Position numbers and translations under genes: made by a program
DNA from: AC-50 sp035640455
GTDB taxonomy: Bacteria > Actinomycetota > Thermoleophilia > Gaiellales > Gaiellaceae
DNA length: 64,000 nucleotides
Assembly: GCA_035640455.1 (NCBI GenBank)
Contig: DASQWB010000034.1
Coordinates: forward strand, 1 to 64,000
Direction: 5' to 3'
In this document: in pieces, positions 30,017-37,345 of the stretch
How positions within the stretch are numbered: position 1 is the stretch's first letter
Layout of the letters: the number at the start of each line of letters is the position of its first letter
Notes under the pieces: generated by a model
The model's database searches: none
What the model saw: the letters and a program-made list of their open reading frames with translations, nothing else
Told to the model about the DNA's origin: nothing

Positions 30017-30943
30017 GTGACGGAGTCAGGGGATGTCACCGGGCAGGCGAACGATGCGACCCGCGAATCTGTGATCGATCCCTCCGAGGACGGGTCGGCG
30101 TCGGCGAGCGAGCCTGCGGCAATCGGAGGGGCCGTGGCGCCGCTCGAGCCCCTCCCGGCGGCGCCGCCTGCGTTCGTCTACGCGCTCGGGCAGATCGAGC
30201 CGCGCTTCCCGAGCCTCTCTGTCGAGAAGGAGCTCGCGCAAGCGATCGGCGACTCCGACTACACAGGGCTGACCGACCGGCAGACCATAAAGCACGCCAT
30301 CTCCGAGCGTGCGAACCGCTACCTCGCCCGCAGCCTTTGCTGGGTCTTCGTGATCGAAGGGCTCGAGACGTACATCCTCGTGCCGCGCGATCCCGGTGAC
30401 GTCGAGTTGCTCATCGACGCATACCGCGAAGAGGCGAGCGGGGGCGATCTCGATTTGGTCATCGGCACGCGCGGTCCCTTGGCTCCTCCGACGATGTGCA
30501 ACGGGCTCATCCTTCCAATCGTCACGTTCGATCAGGTGTACTCGTTCGACCGCTACACGCTGCTCGAGGCGATTCCGACGCCGGACGACGTTCAGGGCGA
30601 GGACGCCGAGCGGTTTCGCTCGGCAGCCGGCGAGCTCTTCGATCACTTACTTCAGGTGGCCGACAACGCCGGGGCGACCGACGAGCACCGCGCCCTGAAC
30701 TACCTGGCGGTGCGCTACCAGCGGATCTATACGGTCACCAAGGAGCGGATCGACGAGAATTACTCGCTCGGCGCGATCGAGGTCGTGCCCTCGTCTCTAA
30801 CCGGTGTCCGGTCGATCGTCGACGTCGTGTTCTCGTACAGGAACCGCGAGACCGACGTCGTCGAGAAGCAGTTCGTCCGGGTCGACGTCACCGAGGAATT
30901 CCCCTTCCTGGTCTCCAAGATGGGGCCGTATTACGACCGCTGA
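30017..30943 (+). CDS. PatG C-terminal-domain protein
   Basis: 308 residues. The first 45 or so are a low-complexity Ser/Glu/Ala linker. From FVYALGQIEPRFPSLSVEKE onward it matches the domain of unknown function at the C-terminus of PatA and PatG: RYLARSLCWVFVIEGLETYI, GPLAPPTMCNGLILPIVTFD, QVYSFDRYTLLEAI and TDEHRALNYLAVRY. In PatA/PatG this domain is fused to the protease; here it is a separate gene 33 nt after it. No catalytic residues are known for the domain. TAGGCT (30004-30009) lies 7 nt before GTG 30017, suggesting an internal leaderless start. Confidence 0.8.
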   Translation: MTESGDVTGQANDATRESVIDPSEDGSASASEPAAIGGAVAPLEPLPAAPPAFVYALGQIEPRFPSLSVEKELAQAIGDSDYTGLTDRQTIKHAISERANRYLARSLCWVFVIEGLETYILVPRDPGDVELLIDAYREEASGGDLDLVIGTRGPLAPPTMCNGLILPIVTFDQVYSFDRYTLLEAIPTPDDVQGEDAERFRSAAGELFDHLLQVADNAGATDEHRALNYLAVRYQRIYTVTKERIDENYSLGAIEVVPSSLTGVRSIVDVVFSYRNRETDVVEKQFVRVDVTEEFPFLVSKMGPYYDR

Positions 30944-30965
30944 GAGCTCTCATCGGCCGCGTCAG

Positions 30966-31121
30966 GTGCGTCTCCCCGGATTCGTGTCGGACGAGCCCGT
31001 CGGCCTCGGTGACCTGATCAAGCGTGCGACGTCGGCGGCCGGCATCAAACCCTGCGGTGGGTGTGGCCGCCGGGCCGCGTATCTCAACAGCCGAGTCGCC
31101 TTCACGGGACGAAGGAGATGA
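30966..31121 (+). CDS. Small CxxC protein with LPGF motif, candidate peptide substrate
   Basis: 51 residues: begins VRLPGFVSDEPVGLGDLIKR, then ATSAAGIKPCGGCGRRAAYL and a basic end. I have the impression that LPGF-x8-GLGD-IKR-T-KPCGGC occurs in other uncharacterised small bacterial proteins, but could not check. GTG 30966 is the only sensible start; the ribosome site is weak. Its TGA overlaps the next ATG (ATGA at 31118-31121), indicating coupling. It could be a substrate of the protease or a small partner protein. Confidence 0.6.
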   Translation: MRLPGFVSDEPVGLGDLIKRATSAAGIKPCGGCGRRAAYLNSRVAFTGRRR

Positions 31122-31399
31122 GCAGAGAGATGAGCGTGCCGAGGTTCACAGCGGAACGGGCACTCGAAGCGACGCGGAACGTCTACAGGACGCGCGCGAC
31201 CCCGGGAGCCCTCGCCGCCTCGACAGTCGTTCCTCAGCAAGACGGAGGAGTCCCCGATGCGACGGGAGCCGCCGGAGTCTCCGGCTTCCACGCAGGCGTG
31301 CTCTGCACGGACGGCGTCCTGTACGACACCTACTACGACCTCGACGAGGACGGGCACATCGTCGACGTCCACGCGTTTGCGGTCGGGAGCTGTGACTAG
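31118..31399 (+). CDS. Putative precursor peptide with VPRF motif
   Basis: 93 residues. The N-terminal leader-like part is SVPRFTAERALEATRNVYR. A Gly/Ala/Pro-rich middle follows, then a C-terminal half GFHAGVLCTDGVLYDTYYDL ending AVGSCD, with two cysteines. No known family. ATG 31118 overlaps the previous stop; ATG 31130 (MSVPRF) is an alternative better spaced from GAAGGAG (31111-31117). The leader resembles those of the two following genes. Confidence 0.6.
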   Translation: MSREMSVPRFTAERALEATRNVYRTRATPGALAASTVVPQQDGGVPDATGAAGVSGFHAGVLCTDGVLYDTYYDLDEDGHIVDVHAFAVGSCD

Positions 31400-31421
31400 G
31401 GAGAGAAAGGTTGGGTGCAAC

Positions 31422-31670
31422 GTGACGCAAGTACGAAGAATCCCGGGGTTTAGAGCGGAACTCTCAGCTCGCCGAGTGCCCGGCGCGTATGCCGTCGCAG
31501 GCGACCGCCGCGAATACGAGCGAACGGCGTTCGTCCCTCAGCTCCTGCCGCCGCCTGGAAGACGCCGGTGCATTCCGAACTGCATCTGCATCACTGCTGA
31601 AGGATGCCCGTGCTGCGTGAAGCCGCGGCCGGTCCCCATGCCCCCGAGGAGGTTGCGCGGATGGCGTTAG
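31422..31670 (+). CDS. Cysteine-rich putative precursor peptide with IPGF motif
   Basis: 82 residues in three parts: a leader with RRIPGFRAELSARRVPGAY, a charged spacer, and a compact Cys-rich segment RRRCIPNCICITAEGCPCC (Cys at 50, 54, 56, 62, 64, 65). A Pro/Arg-rich tail follows. This organisation is what a RiPP precursor would show. GTG 31422 is the only in-frame start near the beginning; AGAAAGG lies 11 nt before. It overlaps the next gene by 10 nt. Confidence 0.62.
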   Translation: MTQVRRIPGFRAELSARRVPGAYAVAGDRREYERTAFVPQLLPPPGRRRCIPNCICITAEGCPCCVKPRPVPMPPRRLRGWR

Positions 31671-31948
31671 CAAGAACGACGATGCCGGGCTTCAGCGCCC
31701 AGGCCAGCCTCGGGCGATCCCGCGGGTCGTATGGTGGCCGCACGCTCCGCCATGCCCGACGTGGGATCCCAGCCGATGCGGTTGTTCCCGCTTCCGACGA
31801 GTGCGATGTTCCCTATCTCGACTACGTCTGGCCGTGCATCCAGGGCGCGATCGACTCGTACGGGCAAGGAGACTGGGCCAGCGGTGACTTCCATCTTGCG
31901 GAGGCTCAGTACCTGCTGGCCATGCACCAATACTGCCATGGAGGCTGA
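31661..31948 (+). CDS. Putative precursor peptide with MPGF motif
   Basis: 95 residues. The leader ARTTMPGFSAQASLGRSRGS matches the P-G-F-x-A-(E/Q) pattern of the preceding gene. The C-terminal half (CDVPYLDYVWPCIQGAIDSY and HLAEAQYLLAMHQYCHGG) is probably helical with three cysteines. ATG 31661 is well supported by GAGGAGG at 31646-31652. Last gene of the tight operon that begins with the protease. Confidence 0.65.
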   Translation: MALARTTMPGFSAQASLGRSRGSYGGRTLRHARRGIPADAVVPASDECDVPYLDYVWPCIQGAIDSYGQGDWASGDFHLAEAQYLLAMHQYCHGG

Positions 31949-31992
31949 CGGACTCGAGCCGTCCGATTTCGTCACTCGCTAGGATCGAGCGC

Positions 31993-32249
<257 letters not shown>

Positions 32250-32274
<25 letters not shown>

Positions 32275-33031
32275 GCCCGGCGCTCGAGCTTGCCGATCAT
32301 CCCGTAGACGTCCCAGAGGCAGTCGGCGAGCATCGTCTCGTACGCCGTCTGCCCGAACCGGGCGACGTAGCGCCGAGGATCGCGCAGCAGGCGTGACGCG
32401 AAGAGGAGCCGCCGGCCTCCCTTGCCGGAGGTCTCCTCGGCCCATTCGCCCCACTCGCTGAGGTCGATCGTCTCGTCCACGCGCAGGCCGGCGGCGGAGA
32501 TCGCGGCCTCGGTTCGCGCAGGGTCGGCACTCGCGGGGACGACGCCGAGCGCCTTCCACAGCCACGCGGCCTCGCGCGGCTCGAGGAGCGGCCCTCCGAA
32601 CGCCTGGTAGATCAGCGCCCGGCCTCCGGCCCTCAGGACCCGGCGGAACTCCGCATACGCCCGCTCGAGGTCCGCGACGTGGACGAGGACGTCGCGGCAC
32701 CACACGAGATCCACGCTCTCCTCCTCGAGCGGCAGCTCCTCGGCCGCTCGAGTTCGAACCGGACGCCGGGATCGGCCGACGCGCGCGCGACCTCGATCTG
32801 CCGAGGGACGGGATCGATGCCCACGACGTCGAAGCCGAACCGCCGAGCCAGCTCGAGGGTGTGCCGACCTTCTCCGCAGCCGACGTCGAGGACTTGCGAC
32901 CCGGCCGGCAGCCCCATGCGCTCGACGAGCTCGAACAGCACTTCCGGCCCTCGCGGGTGGAGGCTCTCGGCGAGCGCGGCGTCGAACGCCGCCTCGAAGC
33001 GCGGGAATGCCTCGTAGAGCTGCTCGAGCAC
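32250..33031 (-). pseudogene. Class I SAM-dependent methyltransferase, frameshifted
   Basis: The N-terminal half begins MLEQLYEAFPRFEAAFDAAL and has the SAM motif VLDVGCGEGRHTLELARRFG with the acidic end of strand 2 in VVGIDPVPRQIEVARA. The rest (AEELPLEEESVDLVWCRDVL, then FRRVLRAGGRALIYQ to the C-terminus) is in another frame. The shift lies within about 32741-32750; adding one base rejoins ...RFELER to AEELP... to give about 260 residues. The frames fit so well that a sequencing error or very recent mutation is likely. Confidence 0.7.
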
Positions 33032-33054
33032 GGGCCATCATGCCCCGCTTCTTG

Positions 33055-33402
33055 CTAGCGCTGCCGCTCGAGCGCGAACTTGCCGACGTCGACGACCGCC
33101 AGCGCCCAGACGAGGGCGAGACAGGCGAAGAGCGTCGACACGGCGACCGCCGGCACCGACGACTCGCCCGGCACCTGCCCCCGCACGGCGCTGCCGGCGA
33201 CCGCGAGCGCCAGCGCCACCGCCCACGTGAGCGCCCGCAGGCCGCTCGCCCCCTCGAGGTACTCGCCGAAGGAGTCCATCGCCGCGACCGCGAGCGGCGG
33301 AATCGACGCAACGAGCACGTAGAACGCGAAGCGGTGGTCGCCGGTCGCATCGGCGAGGGCGACACCGAGGACGACGAAGGCGGCGAGAACGCGACCACCC
33401 AT
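33055..33402 (-). CDS. Small membrane protein
   Basis: 115 residues with about four hydrophobic helices: GRVLAAFVVLGVALA, FAFYVLVASIPPLAVAAM, LTWAVALALAVAGSAV and VAVSTLFACLALVWALAVVD. No family recognised. It lies just downstream of the methyltransferase start on the same strand. Confidence 0.6.
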   Translation of the reverse strand: MGGRVLAAFVVLGVALADATGDHRFAFYVLVASIPPLAVAAMDSFGEYLEGASGLRALTWAVALALAVAGSAVRGQVPGESSVPAVAVSTLFACLALVWALAVVDVGKFALERQR

Positions 33403-33466
33403 GTGTCGCCCACTTTCGCTGCCTCATCGGACGTTCCTGCGGCGGCTCGACCAACTTCACGCGCAT

Positions 33467-33537
33467 CGACCGGTCGGTTCAGACGGACGCGCGGGCAAAG
33501 CCCGCACGTCCTGATGGTCGGCACCGCAAGCGGCGCC
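33467..33537 (+). repeat. Double-hairpin intergenic repeat, copy A
   Basis: One of four copies in the window (others 44386-44456, 50599-50671, 63208-63283). It starts CGACCGGTCGGTTCAGACGG. Stem 1, GGACGCGCGGGC-AAA-GCCCGCACGTCC, spans 33485-33511 with one mismatch; stem 2, GGCACC-GCAAGC-GGCGCC, spans 33520-33537. It is co-oriented with, and 47 nt upstream of, the UPF0173 gene. Confidence 0.8.
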
Positions 33538-33584
33538 TCCGTGCGGCGACGCGAAGAACTTCAGGAGCGCTAGGCTCCGGCCCT

Positions 33585-34277
33585 ATGCCTGACACCGTGC
33601 TCACGTGGCTCGGCCACGCCTCTTTTCGATTCGACAGCCCGGGCGGAAAGCGCGTCTACGTCGACCCGTTCGTCTCGAACCCGAAGTGCCCCGAGAGCGA
33701 GAGGGAGCCGGAGCGGATCGACGTGATCGCGCTCACGCACGGCCATTCCGACCACGTCGGCCAGGCCGTCGAGCTTGCGAAGCGCTTCTCGCCCGAGATC
33801 GTGGCGCAGGTCGAGCTCAAGGGCTGGCTCGGCCAGCAGGGCGCGCCCGTCGGCGACATGCCCGGGCCGAACAAGGGCGGCACCGTCGAGGCCGCCGGCC
33901 TGAAGTTCACGCTCACGAACGCCTTCCATTCGAGCTCGAGCGACGACGGCGACTACCTCGGTGAGGCCTGCGGAATCGTGGTCGAGGCCGAGAACGGGAC
34001 GAAGCTCTACTTCGCCGGCGACACGTGCGTGTTCGGCGATATGCAGCTGATCGGCCGGATCTACCAGCCGGACGTTGCGATCCTCCCGATCGGCGGCCAC
34101 TTCACGATGGACCCGCGCGAGGCGGCGGTCGCCCTCGAGCTGCTCGGGACGGAGCTCTGCATCCCCTGCCACTACGGCACCTTCCCGTTGCTGAGTGGCA
34201 CGCCGGAGGAGCTGCAGCAGCTCGCGCCCCACGTCGACGTGCGGGTGCTCGAGCCCGGCGAGTCCGTCACGGTTTGA
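33585..34277 (+). CDS. UPF0173 metal-dependent hydrolase
   Basis: 230-residue metallo-beta-lactamase-fold protein. It begins VLTWLGHASFRF, has the metal motif THGHSDHVGQ, the later His in NAFHSSSSDD, Asp in FAGDTCVFGDM and His in PCHYGTFPLL, all typical of UPF0173. The substrate is unknown. ATG 33585 has TAGGCT (33571-33576) 8 nt upstream, and repeat copy A lies further up. Confidence 0.88.
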   Translation: MPDTVLTWLGHASFRFDSPGGKRVYVDPFVSNPKCPESEREPERIDVIALTHGHSDHVGQAVELAKRFSPEIVAQVELKGWLGQQGAPVGDMPGPNKGGTVEAAGLKFTLTNAFHSSSSDDGDYLGEACGIVVEAENGTKLYFAGDTCVFGDMQLIGRIYQPDVAILPIGGHFTMDPREAAVALELLGTELCIPCHYGTFPLLSGTPEELQQLAPHVDVRVLEPGESVTV

Positions 34278-34561
34278 GGAAGCGCTGGCTCGGCGCGAGG
34301 GGGCTCCAGGTCCCCGAGATCGCCGTCGAGGGGGATCCGACCGTTCCGCTCGACGAGCACACGCTCGTCCTCGACGGCGTGGACGACGTCGACGCACTCC
34401 GGGCCGCGCACGACGAGGGCCGGCCGGTCGTCGTCCGGGCGCGAACCGCCGAGGAGGTGCTGCAGGCGCTCAGACGGCCCGAGGTGGCGAGCGTGCTCGT
34501 CCCCGAGAGCGCCCGCGAGCTCCTCGACCTCGACCTGGTGGAGCTGACGTATGGCCCCTAG
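34274..34561 (+). CDS. Hypothetical protein coupled to the UPF0173 hydrolase
   Basis: 95 residues, no recognised family: LRKRWLGARGLQVPEIAVEG at the start, then DEHTLVLDGVDDVDALRAAH and two alternating helix-strand units. TTG 34274 overlaps the hydrolase stop (TTGA), and its end overlaps the next gene by 11 nt. Its place within a tightly coupled run supports it being real. Confidence 0.6.
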   Translation: MRKRWLGARGLQVPEIAVEGDPTVPLDEHTLVLDGVDDVDALRAAHDEGRPVVVRARTAEEVLQALRRPEVASVLVPESARELLDLDLVELTYGP

Positions 34562-35384
34562 CACCTATTCGATCGTGGCCTGCGACCTCGACGCGGGCCA
34601 GTGGGGCGTCGCGGTGCAGTCGAAGTTCCTCGCCGTCGGCTCGCTCGTCACGTGGGCCGAGCCGCACGTCGGCGCGATCGCGACGCAGGCGTACGCGAAC
34701 CCGCGCTACGGGCCCGACGGGCTCGCGCTGCTCCGGGAAGGCGCGTCGGCCGAGGAGGTCGTCCAGCGGCTCACCGCCGCCGACGAGGGACGCGACCACC
34801 GCCAAGTCGGCGTCGTCGACGGCCGGGGCCGCGGCGCGACCTACACCGGGAACGAGTGCTACGCCTGGGCCGGCGGCCGCACCGGTCCGTGCTACGCGGC
34901 GCAGGGAAACATCCTCGTCTCGGCCGCCACCGTGGACGCGCTCGCCGAGACGTTCGATGGGGGCGCAGAGAAGCCGCTCGCCCGCCGGCTCGTCGACTGC
35001 CTCGCCGCAGGGCAGGCCGCGGGCGGGGACAGCCGCGGCCAGCAGTCCGCCGCGCTCCTCGTGGTCGAACAGAGCGGGGGCTATGGAGGGATGTCCGACG
35101 TCGTGGTCGACCTGCGCGTCGACGACCACGAGCGGCCGATCGAGGAGCTCACGCGGCTCTACGAGCTCCACCAGGCGATCTTCGGCAAGACGCCGCGGGA
35201 GCGGTGGCTCGAGGTCGATGACGCGCTCGCGGAGGAGCTGCGCAAGCGCCTCGAGCGGCTCGGCTACGACGGCGAGCTCGAGGAGGCGTTCACGCGCTGG
35301 GCCGGGAACGAGAACCTCGAGGAGCGGGTGGACGGGATCGAGCGGATCGACCCGGTCGTGCTCGAGGAGCTGCGGGCGCGATGA
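34551..35384 (+). CDS. DUF1028 family protein (Ntn-hydrolase-like)
   Basis: 277 residues. STYSIVACDLDAGQWGVAVQ at the start and the GYGGMSDVVVDLRVDDHERP segment are typical of DUF1028, which is placed in the N-terminal-nucleophile hydrolase clan. Substrate unknown. Start ATG 34551; ends in an ATGA overlap with the next gene. Confidence 0.85.
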   Translation: MAPSTYSIVACDLDAGQWGVAVQSKFLAVGSLVTWAEPHVGAIATQAYANPRYGPDGLALLREGASAEEVVQRLTAADEGRDHRQVGVVDGRGRGATYTGNECYAWAGGRTGPCYAAQGNILVSAATVDALAETFDGGAEKPLARRLVDCLAAGQAAGGDSRGQQSAALLVVEQSGGYGGMSDVVVDLRVDDHERPIEELTRLYELHQAIFGKTPRERWLEVDDALAEELRKRLERLGYDGELEEAFTRWAGNENLEERVDGIERIDPVVLEELRAR

Positions 35385-36036
35385 GCGCGCCGGGCTGGGC
35401 GGTCGCGCACCTCGACGAGGTCGCGACGCACCGGCTGCCCGGCGGCGCACGTCGGATCGCGATCGGGAGCAGCTCGACGTGCAAGCCTTCGGAATCAACG
35501 CGTACAGCGGCGACGACGGCCAGACCGTGATCGCCGAGCACGACGAGACGCAGGCGCTGGCGGCGGAGCACCAGGAGCTCTATGTCGTCCTCGCAGGCCG
35601 CGCGACCTTCACCGTCGGCGGAGAGGAGATCGACGCACCGCCGGGGACGTTCGTCTTCGTCGGCGACCCGAGCACGCGGCGCGCCGCCGTCGCGCGCGAG
35701 GGTGGGACGACGGTGCTCGCCGTCGGCGCTCCAGCCGGAGAGGCGTACTCCGTCGGCCGCTGGGAGCCGATGGCCGGCTTCTTCGACTTCTACATGCGGC
35801 GTGACTACGAGGGCGGCATCGCCTTCCTCGAGGAGTGCCTCCGGCGCGATCCCGGTTACCCCGGCACGCTCTACAACCTCGCCTGCGCCGAGAGCCTCGC
35901 GGGTCGCGCCGACGATGCGCTCGAGCACCTCCGGGCGGCGATCGAGGGGGAGCCGAAGCTGCGCGAAAACGCGCGCGAAGACCAGGACTTCGCGCCGCTC
36001 CGCGACGACCCGCGGTTCCGGGAGCTCGTGAGATGA
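35381..36036 (+). pseudogene. Cupin-TPR protein, frameshifted
   Basis: N-terminal residues MSAPGWAVAHLDEVATHRLP come from one frame; the cupin core (QLDVQAFGINAYSGDDGQTV, ELYVVLAGRATFTVGGEE) and a C-terminal TPR-like part (DPGYPGTLYNLACAESLAGR) from another. One base appears missing at about 35464-35467. Restoring it gives ...AIREQLDVQ..., aligning with SIRHHFDVR of the next gene and giving about 218 residues against 220. Start ATG 35381 overlaps the DUF1028 stop. Confidence 0.7.
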
Positions 36037-36695
36037 CGGCCTCCGCGCTCGCCGGCGTCGAGAGCCTGCGCACGCGGGACGGCTACGACTGGCACTCGAT
36101 CCGCCACCACTTCGACGTGCGCGGGTTCGGCGTCAACGCGAACGTCGCGGTCGAGCCGGGCGTCATCGTCGAGGAGCACGACGAGACGCACGGCGACGGC
36201 GGCCAGGAGGAGCTCTACGTCGTCCTTTCGGGACGCGCCACCTTCACGCTCGAGGGCGAGGAGGTGGACGCGCCGCCCGGCACGCTCGTCTTCGTCCGCG
36301 ACCCGGCAGTGAAGCGCGCCGCCGTGGCACACGAGGCAGGCACGGCCCTCCTCTGTCTGGGTGGGCGGCCCGGGCAGCCGTTCCGGATCTCGTCGTGGGA
36401 GTACTCGCGCCGCGCGCTCGCCCGCGCCGAGGCCGGCGACGGAGACGCGGCGATCGCGATCCTCGAGAAGGCGCTCGCCGAACGGCCGCGCGACCCGGTG
36501 CTGAGCTACGACCTCGCCTGCTTCGAGAGCCTCGCCGGCCGGCGCGAGGACGCGCTCGCGCACCTCAAGGTCGCCCTCGAAGCCGACCCGTCGCTCGTCG
36601 ACCACGCGCGAACCGATACCGACCTCGACCCGATCCGCGACGACCCGTCGGTACCGAGGCCACCGGGCGACCCCATCGGGTCGGGGCGACAATGA
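36033..36695 (+). CDS. Cupin-TPR protein
   Basis: 220 residues: a cupin domain (IVEEHDETHGDGGQEELYVV, ATFTLEGEEVDAPPGTLVFV) and a C-terminal TPR-like helical repeat (AIAILEKALAERPRDPVLSY, LACFESLAGRREDALAHLKV). Clearly paralogous to the gene before it, so a tandem duplication. ATG 36033 overlaps the previous stop by 4 nt. Role unknown; cupins of this kind may bind a metal and a small ligand. Confidence 0.75.
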   Translation: MTASALAGVESLRTRDGYDWHSIRHHFDVRGFGVNANVAVEPGVIVEEHDETHGDGGQEELYVVLSGRATFTLEGEEVDAPPGTLVFVRDPAVKRAAVAHEAGTALLCLGGRPGQPFRISSWEYSRRALARAEAGDGDAAIAILEKALAERPRDPVLSYDLACFESLAGRREDALAHLKVALEADPSLVDHARTDTDLDPIRDDPSVPRPPGDPIGSGRQ

Positions 36696-37282
36696 GCCCG
36701 CGCGAAGGCACGGGCGGCCTCGACCTCTTCGTCGAGCGCGGCTTCCTCGACGCGTTGACGCTCGCCGAAGTGCTCGCCGCGGTGCGGGCGTCGCAGGGGC
36801 GGCCGGCGACCGTCTACGGGCGCGGCGACTCGGGGGAGGTGGACGCGCGCGTGCGCCGCACGACGCGCCTCTCGCCGCCGGCCGAAGTAGAAGAGCTTGT
36901 CAGGCGGCTCCTGCTCTCGCGCATGAGCGCGGCGGAAGAGCATTTCGGATCGGGCCTGAAGGAAGTCGAGGAGCCGCAGTTTCTCCGCTACGAGGCCGGC
37001 GACTACTTCGTCGCGCACCAGGACGGCAACACCGGCATGCTCCGCTCGGAGCGTGAAGAACGAAAAGTCTCCGCCGTCATCTTCCTCAACAGCCAATCGG
37101 AGACGCCCGGGCGGAACGCCTACAGCGGCGGCTCGCTCGTCTTCCATCCGCGCGGCGTGTCCGAACCATTCAGACTGACGGCCGAGGCCGGCACCCTCGT
37201 GGCCTTCCGCGCCGAGACCACGCACGAGGTCGAGCCCGTCACCCACGGCGAGCGCTTCACGATTGCGTCTTGGTACAGGTGA
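36692..37282 (+). CDS. 2-oxoglutarate/Fe(II)-dependent oxygenase (prolyl-4-hydroxylase-like)
   Basis: 196 residues with the facial triad visible: HQDGNTG (H-x-D) and the distal His in AETTHEVEPV, followed by the 2OG-binding Arg in HGERFTIASWYR. SAVIFLNSQ and YSGGSLVFHPRG are core strands. Substrate unknown. ATG 36692 overlaps the cupin-TPR gene by 4 nt, ending the coupled run that begins at 33585. Confidence 0.82.
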   Translation: MSPREGTGGLDLFVERGFLDALTLAEVLAAVRASQGRPATVYGRGDSGEVDARVRRTTRLSPPAEVEELVRRLLLSRMSAAEEHFGSGLKEVEEPQFLRYEAGDYFVAHQDGNTGMLRSEREERKVSAVIFLNSQSETPGRNAYSGGSLVFHPRGVSEPFRLTAEAGTLVAFRAETTHEVEPVTHGERFTIASWYR

Positions 37283-37345
37283 GCCGGAGTCGGAACTCGT
37301 TTCGGATGAACACGCGCTGACCAGGTGCGCTGGGCGGCCCGTGGC

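Noticed and set aside
31118..31520. Cyanobactin-type recognition sequences in the candidate precursors (ALEAT like GLEAS; AYAVAG like AYDG)
   Set aside because: Matches of four or five residues are too short and too imperfect to count as evidence.
33467..33537. The double-hairpin repeats as ordinary terminators
   Set aside because: No U-tracts follow, and two of four copies lie between divergent genes where no transcript needs to end.
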